From positions 5,937,900-6,001,899 of the forward strand of contig CM049322.1 in the NCBI GenBank assembly GCA_026874595.1: 64,000 bases of DNA, read 5' to 3'. This DNA comes from Sipunculus nudus. Taxonomy: Eukaryota; Annelida; Sipuncula; Golfingiida; Sipunculidae. Shown here piece by piece: positions 12,501 through 23,925 of the stretch (within the stretch, counting starts at the first letter, position 1; each line of letters starts with the position of its first letter). Made by a program: the position numbers and the translations under genes. The notes below the pieces were generated by a model. It worked only from the letters and a program-made list of their open reading frames with translations, was not told the DNA's origin and ran no database searches.

Positions 12501-14240
12501 TTACATCATACCAAGGAACTTCAAGTTCTGGATTTAACCAGAAATATTATAGATTTGAATCTACTCCAGAAACTTACTGAAAAACTACAACATTTGATAA
12601 AGTTGCAAGAATTTCGAGCATGCAGGTGTGAGTCACCAGGCTCTATGGAAATATTAACCAATCACTTTCCTTTCACTGTTAGTCTAAAAATATTTGACAT
12701 TTCAGGCAATAATATGAAACCGGATATTGACGAAATACTCGAAACGTTAGGAACATGCAGTGGAAACAGAGGAAACACTGATGTATATAGTTCATTAAAG
12801 AAAGGACTTGAACAAAAATCAGTAAATCTTGAAGAGCTCCGTCTCTGTGAATGTAATGAACCAAATGGATTTTCCTCTCTTATATCGGTAGTGGCTTCCA
12901 TGAAACATGTACAAGTTTTGGATTTGAGAGGAAACATTGGCGATTCAAGGTTGTCCCAAAAATTTGGCGCAGTACTGAGAGAACTGAGACATCTTCGTAC
13001 CCTTCGTTTATTCAAAATTGATAATGAGGAGGCTATGTTTCATATTGTGAGAAATCTCAAGCAAAACATAAACCTCGAAATTCTCGATATATCTGGAATT
13101 AAGGAGAAACTTTCAAAAAGATGGCCAATAGATGAGATTACAGCCAGAGGCAATTCAATGAAGGGAGACGTGTATACATTACTCGGGGAAATGATTTCGT
13201 CACTTCCAAAACTCCAGGAGTTGCGAGTTTGTCATTGTGAACAGATTAATGCAATGAAACCATTAGTGGATAATCTGAAGATGGTTCCAAAACTAAAAAT
13301 CCTCGATGTCACAGGAAGCGAGACAAACCAAGATATCAACCAAGAATTGGCACTGAAACTGACAAATATGTGTGAACTAATAGAGCTTCGACTTCATCAT
13401 TGCATGGATCCAAAGGGACTTGTCTGCATTATTAAACAGTTCAATCATATGCAGCAGCTCCGCATTCTAGATATAACTGGCAGAAGGTCAGAGCCAAGCA
13501 GTAGTCGAGAGAGAACACATAATATAGCCGATGAGAATGTATATGAAGCGCTGGAAGAAAATATTGCTTGTTTGAAGAAACTGGAAGAGCTTCGTCTTTG
13601 CCCTGGGGATCCAAAATGGTGTATGTACTTTACAGATGTAATATACAAATTAAAAAATCTCAAAAAGTTAAAAGTACTACAGATTGGGGAAAATTCGCTA
13701 AATCTTAAAGGCATTCAAGCACTTGGAAATATTTTGCCAGAATTATCCGAGTTAAGGCAGTTAATATTAATAGGGTGTTATATACAGTCACATGAAAGAC
13801 AAATAAAAAACCGAACAGAGGAGAATTTTAATTTCTGGTTAAACTTCATTACCAGCTTAACCTCTCTAAAATTTCTGAAGGTTTTAGTTCTGAGTAGCAA
13901 CGCTATCGGCGATGATAGTTGTCGACAACTAGCTAGGCAAATTGGATATCTACGAGAGTTAGATTCCTTGATCTTGTTTGGCTGTGCACTGCGTGACGAA
14001 GCAGCATTGATGGAGTTGGTAGAGGCATTACCAACGTGTCCTTCACTTCGTTTACTTAGCGTCAGAAACAATTTCTTTGGAGACGGTCTTACTAATATAA
14101 CTAAGAAAACTAAGAAACTATCAAATCTTGCAAAGTTTATTTTAGGGAAAAATAAACTATCAGAAGATGCTGTGCGTAAAATAGCACAAGCCTGTAAAAC
14201 GGATATCCCGGAAACGGAAGTCATAGTGGAAGAGATTTAA
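8839..14240 (+). CDS. NLR-type receptor: CARD-NACHT-LRR, five exons
   Basis: Likely a cytosolic pattern-recognition receptor that assembles through NACHT ATP binding and signals through its CARD (family knowledge). Exons: 8839-8991, 9401-9545, 9694-9771, 9892-10103 and 10217-14240, all with GT..AG borders and matching phases (0, 1, 1, 0). The first four exons give 196 residues, and the whole protein would be about 1,530. The CARD is at residues 1-100, a linker at 100-196, NACHT from about 205 (Walker A GPAGTGKST, Walker B VLFLLDGYDE), a helical region with FPHDIFVDYF near 500, then about 28-residue LRRs to the end. The ATG at 8839 was chosen because it opens the CARD exon just before the donor GTAAGT. 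The large exon is broken in frame by one extra A in 12299-12302; alternatively a 64-base intron (12255-12318) also keeps frame. Ends with TAA at 14240, and AATAAA lies at 14375. A recent pseudogene or assembly indel cannot be excluded. Confidence 0.82.
10217..12298 (+). CDS. NACHT ATPase and first LRRs of the NLR gene
   Basis: This is the 5' part of the large exon. Visible NACHT features in order: P-loop GPAGTGKSTLC (about residues 210-220), a Walker B-like LLDGYDEY (about 301-308), a sensor-like NVILTSRNPPEF, a KYPVHLIALC winged-helix segment, and the FPHDIFVDYFIAHFL stretch that corresponds to the F-x-H-x-x-F-x-E-Y-F-A-A element of NLRs. From about 11600 the sequence becomes leucine-rich with spacings near 28 residues. 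The frame reaches a stop at 12326-12328 only because of the extra base near 12300. Confidence 0.8.
12303..14240 (+). CDS. C-terminal LRR domain of the NLR gene
   Basis: About 640 residues of ribonuclease-inhibitor-like LRRs alternate two unit types: one with LxELRLCxC and one with LxVLDLxGN. Such horseshoe repeats usually give ligand recognition or autoinhibition in NLRs (family knowledge). The last unit is followed by a short hydrophilic end, TEVIVEEI. The frame is offset by one base from the NACHT part. Removing one A from the run at 12299-12302 restores an LRR unit of normal length (about 28 residues), which favours an indel over an intron here. Confidence 0.8.
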   Translation, partial: SKSVTDMNDALKSIPHVLTVLDMRGNKVDESGHRVLGMVLPGLLHLTELRPSACFELNALYDVIMVLHHTKELQVLDLTRNIIDLNLLQKLTEKLQHLIKLQEFRACRCESPGSMEILTNHFPFTVSLKIFDISGNNMKPDIDEILETLGTCSGNRGNTDVYSSLKKGLEQKSVNLEELRLCECNEPNGFSSLISVVASMKHVQVLDLRGNIGDSRLSQKFGAVLRELRHLRTLRLFKIDNEEAMFHIVRNLKQNINLEILDISGIKEKLSKRWPIDEITARGNSMKGDVYTLLGEMISSLPKLQELRVCHCEQINAMKPLVDNLKMVPKLKILDVTGSETNQDINQELALKLTNMCELIELRLHHCMDPKGLVCIIKQFNHMQQLRILDITGRRSEPSSSRERTHNIADENVYEALEENIACLKKLEELRLCPGDPKWCMYFTDVIYKLKNLKKLKVLQIGENSLNLKGIQALGNILPELSELRQLILIGCYIQSHERQIKNRTEENFNFWLNFITSLTSLKFLKVLVLSSNAIGDDSCRQLARQIGYLRELDSLILFGCALRDEAALMELVEALPTCPSLRLLSVRNNFFGDGLTNITKKTKKLSNLAKFILGKNKLSEDAVRKIAQACKTDIPETEVIVEEI

Positions 14241-14374
14241 TATTAATTAAACGAACAATATAGCAAGGTTGTTTAAAATTTATGGCGTAACACAAGACGG
14301 AGTATAAAAAATTATATATATTAATTTCATCAAGTATATAGATGCCTTTGAGTCGCTGTTCGGGTAATGCTGTG

Positions 14375-14380
14375 AATAAA
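14375..14380 (+). terminator. Polyadenylation signal of the NLR gene
   Basis: AATAAA 135 bases after the NLR stop codon, the first such hexamer downstream in an otherwise AT-rich stretch. Cleavage site not visible. Confidence 0.5.
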
Positions 14381-15378
14381 CTGTTTGATATCTGTTAAAA
14401 GACATTGTTTGTTATCTTGTGTTTACGGAGGCACGGAGGTGCTTTATTTTTCCCCTTTCACTTTTAATATTTGTTTTAATATTTGTTCTTTACCGGTCAT
14501 ATGCGATCATTTTAATGTCTCTCACCGCAACTGATCCTCTGCAAAATAGAAAAACGTATATAAACACAGTTCGAGATATATATCGGCATATTTAATTTTA
14601 TGCTTGAGCAAGTGTTTAGAATATAACGTAGCTCAGATCCAACAGGTGGCGGAAACGTATTATCAACCCCATTTAATATCCTATAGCATATAAATATAAA
14701 GTATAAATAAACCGACAGGACTTGCTGGCTGATTACAAACTGTTCTTTCTTCAATACAATACAATATAAAGTAGTATTTATAGTCAGATTAATAAAAAGT
14801 ACAACTTTGGCTAAAACTTATTATCACCAACTAGGTACACACACAATGGGCAAAAAGATGTACAGACATGCACACTGAGGTGATTCGTAATAAATTATAA
14901 GATGAGATGATTCATTTAAAATTATAAAAATTGGATCATCACACAAAATAAAGTAGAGAAAAAAACACAAGAGCCTAGAATGTTAAGACAAACTAATTAA
15001 TTTTGATTTATGGCTCAGTGTTTGAATATGATAAAACTACCGGTAATTACAAGTAAGTACTAGCACAATTACATTTTAAACCGCTCCAGGATGAAATATG
15101 TTTTCTGAAGACTGTTAAGTTTTTAGAATTCTATTCAACAAATACGGTTTTGTAATTTGTTAAAGCTAGTTCTTCCGCCGGAACTGATAACCCTGCATGC
15201 AGTTAGTCATGAGAAAATGACGTTGTGGCCTATTTTAAATGTAAACTGATAGCCAGTGAGTCATGATACAAGTCTTAGAACCCTTAAGGGTGTAAGGGTG
15301 TGTTTTTTAGTGTTTGACATCAGAGCACAGACGCTTGAATTGATATTAGAGTAGATTTCGTATTTTTTTTTTATTTTT
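14381..15378. other. AT-rich spacer, no gene seen
   Basis: Nothing coding recognised between the NLR gene and the foldback at 15.38 kb. Confidence 0.55.
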
Positions 15379-15785
15379 CTGGGTCATATCCTTATAACTA
15401 TTACTTATCTGATATTTTCTCTCTTTATTATTTTCGTATATTTGGTATAGGCAGGCAAGAAGGCCCGTCGTTAAATTCGACCGACACTCATGTCACCTTA
15501 CGATTTCACGCTGGTGTGTTTACTTATGGAGTCTTCAGATGGTGACATCCCAGACGTAACAAGGCTTCAGTCAATCATGGACATACATGAACTTCAAAGC
15601 AACGCCCGCATTCGCGTTTCACTAATCACATCAGGTGACATAGATGTCGGTCTTAACGACGGGTCCTTCTTGCCTGCCTATACCAACATTAAACTATTAT
15701 GTAAATAATGATGAGTCTTACCATATATTAAGAAACACGCTAGGAAAATGTCAGATAAGTAATATTTAAAAGGAAATGACCCAGT
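15379..15785. repeat. MITE-like foldback element
   Basis: Outer arms ctgggtcata ... cttatctgat (from 15379) and atcagataagt-type complement ending tgacccag (15785) pair over about 41 bases. Inner arms ggtataggcaggcaagaagg (15443) and its complement at 15663-15685 continue into gtcgttaa..gaccgac..tgtcacct. The right arm has about 35 extra bases between outer and inner parts. No clear target-site duplication is seen and no transposase is encoded. The open frame inside it (15490-15708) is a by-product. Confidence 0.72.
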
Positions 15786-16893
15786 AAGGTAACAGATTTA
15801 ACCGAAAATTACACTAATTGCAATTCAAAGGCCTGTGGTCAGACACTTATATTGTCTTCTTTTATTTTATAACTGATGAAGAAAAGATGTTGTTACACAA
15901 AATTTGTTGTGTTTACCCTTGCGGCGAGACCTAAAATTTGGAACAGTTTCGGCTTGAGGAGGCTTTCGCAGTCAAGCCGTCATGACGACGGAGCGTTAAA
16001 CAAACCGAACAAAATAATTAATGACTTATATTTGAATGTCCAATCGCTAGTCGTGGTGCACGGCCCCCGTTATATAGACCTGACCAATCAGCAGCAAGTA
16101 TTACCCACTATTTCAGTGTTTCCATGACGATGTGAATGGGAATAAATTTGGATGAAACTTAGCAAAGACAAAATCGTTATCGGCCTCTATTCTTTTCAAG
16201 TCTCATTGTGTGGATGTAAAAGTATATATGGAATATACGATGACATTAATTTACGGTTAACAACTTTGCAAAGCGTGCAGTTGAAATATAGGAACATTTT
16301 AAACAGACTAGTCTGCCAGTCTTATATTACATTATTAACCATGCAATGACTTCAAGATAGGTAAGTATTCAACACATAATTTACTCTGTATGTATATATA
16401 ATATTGTTATGTTAAGTACAGTTTAAAGACACTCAAACAAAATATGTCCATGCGAAAATCAGAAAGAAATCAAGAGAAAAGGCGAAATTGCTGTTCAAAA
16501 ACCAAACGTTAGAATGAACAGTTTATCAAAGACAGTGCTGGCAAAGCAACAAAGATGAAACACTGGCGAATTGGTCTACTTCTCATTACATCAGTGATCT
16601 TACATGATAAAGCTTTACTATGGTATTTTTTTATTAAAATGCGGAATTACTTATCTATGAATAGAATTGTATTTGAACAAAAAATATTTTCAACAAAATT
16701 AGGTTTACCAGGCTCAGTGTATTCGAGGCAGCCAAAGCATCCCAGTGTAGTCGTTGAGGATATATTATTATCTGGGTGAACAAAGGGGACCATGATTAAC
16801 AGATAAATATACAAAATCATCACATTCCCCAGTTTGAAACTGTGTTAATACTTCGAGATATTTTTTAAATGTAACATTACATAACTATGTAAA
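15786..16893. other. 3' flank of the double-lectin gene
   Basis: Only short frames. A stretch at 16779-16712 (minus) is flanked by splice-like AG and GT, but it is out of phase with the lectin gene's last exon. Confidence 0.5.
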
Positions 16894-18519
16894 TTATACG
16901 CCATTTAAAAGTGATCTCCTTGAACTTCTTATGCTCCTAATCGCCATTATATTATCTATTTCACAAAATAAAACACGACTTTCGTTGCATAATGCAGACC
17001 GCCATTTGAAGTTTCCTGATTTCTCCGCAATCAAGCATTTTCCAGGAGCTAACCATACATTCTCTTCTGATCCCCATGACGGAAGTATTTTTGTTCTGTT
17101 TGATTCTGGAAGTAATTAGATTAATTTTTAAAAGGTACGTTACTACATTAGATTCATTAATGTTTTATTAAATTTTAAATAAATGAATTTCATGGAAAAT
17201 AAAAAAGTGTAACTTTAAAAGATCATTAAAAATATTTCTACACTTGAGATATCATTTAGAAATCCTCTTTTTACCAGAAGGGGACTGCAACTGAACGGGT
17301 TGAATGTATATACGGCGAAAAGCTGTCCAATATTCTGTTTTTGACCGGCCAGTGTTATTGCAAATGATCTTCGCCTTTGAAAATATATAATTCATTTCAG
17401 AAGTATTTGCTAAGAGTAGGTTTGACCCTCTGTTGATACACGAATTTCTGGCTGAATACCAGCTAGGTGATTCACAGAGGACGTGGACACACCCATGCTG
17501 GGAAGGATGTGACAGACAGTCGTGAGTATTGCAATCCTGGCAATCTGGAAACAAACATAAAAAACTTGTTTTGGAATTCCTGGTTTTCATTCATCCTGTT
17601 ACTTATATATTCCCCAATATTTCAGTCTTATTCATAATTCAAGTGAACCTTGAAACCATTGGTATTGACCAGTTTTTCAGAAGCTTCGGCAGGGAGTGGC
17701 CCTCCTCTGTCATAGGTATTAGAACTTTTCATTCTTGAATCGCTTGTATGTATATTGTATGAAACAGCCATCAATTACCCGGTTTCCAGCAAAAGAATCC
17801 AATGCCACCCGTAGTACAAGAAATTGCGAAGATGAAGCTGTCCCTAATTGTTGAACATTCATGGCCCGTGTCTTCAAGAAGGGGTTTTATATCTGACACA
17901 TAGGATTAAATAAATTATATAAAAAAAATACACATTCAATCATAGCTATAATATATATATGGAACCTGATTACTCAGAAAAGGCGGTTTGGTGCCGATGG
18001 GAATCAAACCCATAAATTTCCCTTTGCCGGTGGTCTGCCTTAAACACTGAGCTAAAACAGATGCCCGACCCCTCTGGGTATTTGCCAGCTCTTACAGGAA
18101 GTGGACGTCAATGACGATGACAATGACGTCACAGCAAATTATCAAGTACCACTGGGTGAACCATCATATCCGATCCATTCTTCTGATCTTTTCTTAACAA
18201 GGGGAAGCCAGGCTGTACTGAGTTGACTTGCTGCTAAAAGTCGTCCGACTGAATCATCAAACAATGGTCTTCCATCAGACTTCTTGCAAAGAAACACGGC
18301 TGTCGTGAAATTGTGTAAGCTAGTGGAAAAAATCCCTGTAAAAGAAAATATAATATATTCAATATATCCTTTTCACATGTTTTCCTTTCAGATATTATAA
18401 AGTGTCATATCTATCCCCTTACCTGGATGACCAACAACTGGAAACAGGTTTTGGTACTCTGCTGCAGTCATACAATATTTGAATATGAGCATGAGAAAGA
18501 GATGGCGATACGCTGCCAT
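16894..18519 (-). CDS. Secreted protein with two C-type-lectin-like domains
   Basis: Built from five exons read from 18519 downward: 18519-18423, 18335-18150, 17892-17779, 17544-17275 and 17105-16894. All internal junctions are phase 1 with AG/GT borders, and the total is 292 codons plus TAA. Exon 1 encodes a signal peptide (MAAYRHLFLMLIFKY). Exons 2-3 form one CTLD (TTAVFLCKKSDGRPLF ... GHECSTIRDSF ... GGIGFFCW). Exons 4-5 form a second (SWYSARNSCINRGSNLLLA ... WGSEENVWLAPGKCL ... ESRVLFC). Each CTLD is split once at a comparable place. Neither has EPN/QPD or WND calcium-sugar motifs, so canonical carbohydrate binding is doubtful. No membrane helix follows, so secretion is inferred. A SINE-like tRNA relic lies in intron 2. 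Possible AATAAA on this strand near 16637. Not matched to a named gene. Confidence 0.68.
17985..18075 (-). repeat. tRNA-derived SINE head or tRNA relic
   Basis: The minus strand has an A-box-like tagctcagtgtttaaggc (complement of 18037-18054) and a B-box gggtttgattccc (complement of 17999-18011) about 26 bases apart, the internal RNA polymerase III promoter layout. The acceptor ends (gcatctg and cggcacc) do not pair, so it is not a functional tRNA. It lies in intron 2 of the double-lectin gene. Confidence 0.5.
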
Positions 18520-19269
18520 TCTCTCTGCTTTAATGTTCTGAAAACGAAGTCCGTATTTGGCCGGATACCGGTGCCTATAAATGTACAATGAAGAATAATC
18601 ATTCTCCCTTATTTCTCTTCCTTGTTTCATAGAACAGTAAATGAACCTGGCAAGGAGGATGTGCAGTTCTGTGATAATAAATTTGAAATTTTTGAGCAAT
18701 ATAAATAGAGCATGTTTAAAGTATAATAACGTGTGACGTGGATATGACAGGTATTTTGGATAACCATATATATCTTAGATAACAAAATATGGTTTGTCTG
18801 GGCAAGAACGAGGAAATTCTTAAGTAAGATGATGTAGGTTGGTTTGAACATAATCACATTAATCACATAATGCACGAAAACGTATCATTAACAAATGCAA
18901 CTGTAATAGCTGACAGACACTGCTGTGTGGAATCCTTAACGAATAATTACGCTTCGAGTGTTTATAATGATATTTGACTTCTATAGCAAATAGAATAACT
19001 TTCCCGCTTACAAAGATTACTTCCCTGCTTATCTGTATCCCAGAGCGCAATCTAGCTGTCGAATGTAATACTAATACAATTTAATTGTGCAATTTACAAA
19101 GTTACATAGGTATCAGAATAAAGAAGTAATCCATGTTTACATATTAAGAAAACTTACTATTTGTTACTTTATCTGTGTTACAGGTGTTTTTATTGATATA
19201 GGGATAAACATTTCTCGTGTGTCATAATAATTATATTAAAAAAAGTTCATGGTTTTTCTTTTCCACACA

Positions 19270-19548
19270 TCCTCCACCCTAACAGTGATATAAAAAATCT
19301 CACCTAGCCTTCGCTACTCAGGATGTATATCTAACGCCATCCTCCCTATCAGTGTTTATTAATATCTCACGCAACCTTCCCTAGCAGTGATATATAATAT
19401 CTCACGCTATCCTAGCTATCCGTGATATATAATATTTCACGCGATGCTAGCTATCCGTGACATATAATATCTCACGCTTCCATCCATATCAGTGATATAT
19501 TTTTATCTAACGCCCCTTTCAGATATATATATAATATCTCACGTCACT
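19270..19548 (+). repeat. Minisatellite of about 36 bases
   Basis: About eight imperfect copies of a unit like tatataatatctcacgc-(a/t)atcctagctatc-cgtga lie between double-lectin gene and the Helitron-like array. Unit length varies from about 34 to 40. Confidence 0.65.
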
Positions 19549-20959
19549 TCTGTTCAATTTAGTTTAAGCACTTTTGTTTTTATTATTCCGTTTTCCCAGG
19601 AATCTCTCCAGGATTCACCATCATCTTTTTGGCTATTGCACTAATCCATGCAGTCCACTGCTACTTATTCAGGTGGAACCAGAGCGAACGGAGTGCGGGG
19701 TGGCTATCAACCCGACCCTAATTAATCACATATTGCGTTATACTAGTAGGTAAGAAATAATCGTTATTTCTCGACGATACATTTGACGTTGCCCTAGGGT
19801 AACTGTGAATGTCAATATGGTACCTTAGTCATGGCATCTTTTTCTCATCTTAATGAGGCTCATTTTCCAGTAAGGTCAGCCCACGCAAGGGTTTGAATGT
19901 TAGGTTCATCATCCCTGGATAACAAGCATTCTCATTGTAACAAGATAATATATTAAATGACGTAATATCTCTAACTCTCATGATATTCAATTGGGAAAGT
20001 ATTGCTTGGGCTTAAAATATGCACCTAAAATAATTTATAGAATATTGGAGAGAAGTATGTATAAATTCCGGCCGACTAAGCTCAGTATTGCATCTACCGG
20101 CAGCCAATGTAACTAGATCATAATTAATGTATTTAAAAAGCATAAGAACAAAGCGGAATATAGATGCATTTCATCGGTTTTAATATCGTAAAAAAAGATA
20201 TCGTTAAACATAATGTCATCTAGTGAGCCGCAGATACCATGTTAATTTATAAACGGAACAGTTCCGTACTCAGCTGACCTTTATTTACATCCGTTGTCAC
20301 TTCAGCTCCTGGGGCTATTCCGAGTACCATCTGGCGCTAAATTAACCAACTATAATATTATTTTTCAAAAGGTTTGTCCGAAGTGGGTATATGAGTCTGT
20401 CATTTCGATGAAATGTAGAGATCATCGTTTTCTGAGATAACATTAGAATTTTATATTTACATATAATCAGTCCATTAAACAATGCGGTAAATGTTGTTCG
20501 GCGGAATATACAATGAGGAAATGTAACAATTTCATGTAGTTGTTAAGTTATATCATTCGTAGTGTTTTGGTAACAGAATTATGGTATTGTTTCTTACACA
20601 TGTAAACTCTCTGAACGAGGTAGCGAGGTTTCATCGCTGGGAGGGACTTTATACTGAATCGGAAATATAATTGAATTGTTGCAGTCTCATAGTCTTTAAA
20701 TTGTTTCAATCCATTTCAAAATAATCCAGGGTCTTATTACTATATTATTTTATTAGGTCCGTTTATTATAAAACCCATAACTTTGCTGTTTATTTAAGCT
20801 GAAACCTAACCATAAGTTCATCACATTAATTGATATATATCCCCCTACGTAATTTGAATTGCAAACCATTGTTGATGTTTATGTTACATTTTTCCACACG
20901 CTGGTTAGAAAACTCTTAATAAAACCCGTATTTGCAGATTTTGTTTGTAGCTTGGCGGT

Positions 20960-21027
<68 letters not shown>

Positions 21028-22739
21028 ATAATGCAACACTTTGACATCCGGGTTTTAGTGTGTACCAAAAATGGCAGCTCTCATGAAAGGTTTCGAGAAA
21101 TTCGAAGAGTTAAACCTGTAAGGGTTCGATAAGGACATGAAAGAACTCCGAGGACAGCGTCCAGGCAAAAAATCTATATAAGGAAATGTTTGGTGACAAG
21201 AAGACATCTATCGTCAAAGCTTAAGGCGGAAAAACTAGACCACGCCAAAATCCTAAAATTAGTCGGGAATATATTTAAAAAAACACAAAGAGTTATATTG
21301 GATGTTAACACCCCTCTGTGCAAGTTGGCGACCCCAGCTGTGGGGACAGCCAATCAGAGCACCTCCCGGCCAGGGGACCCAAAACAATTTTACGAAGGTG
21401 ATATGTGATCATTTAAAAAAAAATATCTCTTGATATTTTGTTTTCCTTGTGTGAAAAAATAAATTCATATAAAAAAAAATAGCTGATATTATTGGAGACG
21501 GATGTTTCTCTTGGGTGGGGAGGGGGGGGGGGGGGGTATTCTGTTTTCCAGGGTCCTGTTTGGCGTGTCCACATACTTCCTCTCTCAAACTCTTGACTGC
21601 ATGTTCTTCTGTCTAATGCAAATACCTCCCACGTACCGTACATGAAGGTGATTCTCCCTGTTCGTGGCGTTTTTTTATTTACATCCCGTACAGCACGGAT
21701 GAGGATACACGGCCGTAGAGCATTACCCAAACATTCTTTGTTCACTAGGGTGGTTGCAGATTCAAATCATTCGGTGGATATTTGGAAGCTGTCGGGGGGG
21801 GGGGGGGGTGTCTTACACTCCGGGTGTTTTACAACCCCTTGGTGTGAACTGGATACCGGACTGATGACATGCCCTGGCTTTTGCAAAATGTAGATGTGAC
21901 CGTGTGGTGTGTTGTTCTCAACAAGGACTCTGACTCATGCTCTCTGCCAGCATTTCCATATGTTCTGTCCCCAGTTCTACATATGTCGATGCATGGTCTG
22001 AAATCCATGTAACGTTGACTCGTCTACCGTAGTTTCACTCTACTGGGGAAGAAGAGTGACCTTTGCTCAATATGCACTTTACTAAATGTCGGTTTGTCTG
22101 GCAAAATCCAGGCCATAAAGTCCAAAGAAAACTAGGTAGATCTGGTGTTGATGCCAAGACCCTGTCACGTGACTTCTCAGTGAAGGAAACATTAGTGATG
22201 TAGATTTCGAGTATGCACGTACGTAAATTCACTGCAAGACCTGTCGCAATGGACTCGAGTTATATCCAGGGGCCTCAGGTGAATTGAAACGAGTAGCATA
22301 GTGTGAACCCGTGTGTCCGTTCACGGCCTGAGTCACCACAACAAGATCTTTCGCCTGTGATCGATCCCGTTCCACTGTTTTTAACACTCGTATATAGGAA
22401 GAGGAGACGATGTTTTTTAGCGTTGATTCAACGTGCTTTATGAGTGATTAGGCCACTTGAACGGCATGTCAGTGATCATTTTACTGTTCATAAATTCTAA
22501 CTAGATGTGGTCGGACAGTGGTCCTCAGAGGGCCCTGTATTTCTGCTAGTGCTGGACAAATTTACATATGTGTGAAAAATTAAGTTAAATTTGAAAAATA
22601 TCACAAACAGAAACAGGTTTTTATCAATATGCAAGAGGGAATAAATCATACTGGATCAAATGATATTAAAGAAGATATGTCTGAAATAATGTGTGGAATA
22701 GAAAATCACCGAATGTAGTCTGTTAGACATATTTGATTT
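19549..22739. other. Repeat-rich spacer, no gene seen
   Basis: Contains the (TA)n at 20.96 kb, G-runs at 21520-21537 and 21797-21808, and unassigned moderately GC-rich sequence at 21.3-22.5 kb, perhaps the left part of the Helitron-like element. Confidence 0.5.
20964..21026. repeat. (TA)n microsatellite
   Basis: About 31 TA units. Confidence 0.95.
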
Positions 22740-23690
22740 TGAGCAAGTCTGTAATTCAATAGGTCTGGGGCCCTCATAGGCACCAATGATCCCTGTGAAA
22801 TTGGGAATGTTGCAGTAGGTTGTTGTTGAGTTATCGTGTGCGAAAGAAAATCAGCGATCGGGCTGTGGTGGCCATATACAAATTACAACAGGTTTGTAAT
22901 TCAATAGGTCTGGAGCCCTTACAGGTACCAATCATCCCTGTGAGTTTGGGAAAGCTGCAGTAGGTTGTTGTTGAGTTATCATTCACGAAAGAAAATAGCG
23001 ATTGGGCTGTGACGGCCATACTGGAATTCCGACAGGCCTGTAATTCAATAGGTCTGGAGCCCTCGGACCAACCATCCCTGTGAATTTGGGAAGCTGCAGA
23101 AGGTTGTTGTTGAGTTATCGCACGCGAAAGAAAATCAGCAATCGGACTGTGGAGGCCATATTTGGATTCAGACAGGTCTGTAATTCAAAAGGTCTGGAGC
23201 CCTCATAGGTATCAACCATCCCTGTCAATTTGGGAAAACTGCAGTATGTTGTTGTTATCGCACGCGTAAGAAAATCAGCGATCTGGCTGTGGCGGCCATA
23301 TTTGAATTCAGACAGGTCTGTTATTCAATAGGTCTGGAGCCCTCATACGTAATAATCAACCCTATGAATTTGGGAAACCTGCAGTAGGTTTTTGTTGAGT
23401 TATAGCGTGCGAAACAAAATCAGGGATTGGGCTGTTGCGGCCATATTCGAATTCCGACATGTCTGTAATTCGAAAGGTCTGGAGCCCTCATAAGTACCAA
23501 TCATCCCTACGAATTCGTGAAAACTGCAGTATGTTGTTGTTGAGTTATCGCGCGCGAAAGAAAGTGTCACTGACGGAAGGACGGAACCACGGAAGTACGG
23601 AAGGACGAATGGACGGACGGATGGAAGGACGGACTGACACGGTGATCACTATAGGGCACCGCTTGTCAAGCGGGGCCCTAATTAACACCA
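22740..23690 (+). mobile_element. Tandem array with Helitron-like 3' end
   Basis: Six copies of a roughly 140-base unit start with tctgtaattcaataggtctg at about 22749, 22891, 23037, 23177, 23319 and 23462, each running through ggagccctcat ... aggttgttgttgagttatcg ... gcgaaagaaaatcag. The array ends in ggacgg-type low complexity, then hairpin ccgctt-gtc-aagcgg followed by ggccCTAA (about 23678). Hairpin plus CTRR is the Helitron terminus. Bivalve non-autonomous Helitrons with tandem cores are known. The 5' TC end was not located. Confidence 0.55.
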
Positions 23691-23749
23691 ATAAACATTA
23701 AAATATCATCAGTATATGATTTCCATTCGATACAGGTTGTATGTTTAAT

Positions 23750-23925
23750 CGATCAGGTACAAAAAAAGGTCCGGAAAAGGTGGTCTTTGGTCGTGATAGC
23801 GGGATGGTCGTGTTACCGTAGTTTTTTATATGATAATTAACATTTGGCAATTCTGGGACCAAGAAAAGTGGTCGTTTTAGCGGGGTATATTAACGGGGTG
23901 GTTGTCATGCGGGAGTATACTGCAT
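23750..23925 (+). repeat. Dispersed ggtcgt/gcgggg repeat, copy 1
   Basis: Contains aggtggtctttggtcgtgat, agcgggatggtcgtgttacc and gtggtcgttttagcggggta with the end gagtatactg. Related in inverse orientation to two gtaaaacctcg/gaccacc stretches at 47.8 and 49.2 kb. Confidence 0.4.

Noticed and set aside
15490-15708. 72-codon open frame
   Set aside because: Lies within the foldback element and shows no known motif.
16712-16779. Possible extra exon of the double-lectin gene (minus, AG...GTAAAC)
   Set aside because: Its acceptor phase 1 does not fit the only possible donor (phase 0) after the last lectin exon, which already ends in TAA.
17985-18075. Functional tRNA gene
   Set aside because: Internal promoter boxes are present but the acceptor strands do not pair.
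22740-23600. CRISPR-like array
   Set aside because: Units of about 140 bases are tandem without unique spacers, and the genome is clearly eukaryotic.
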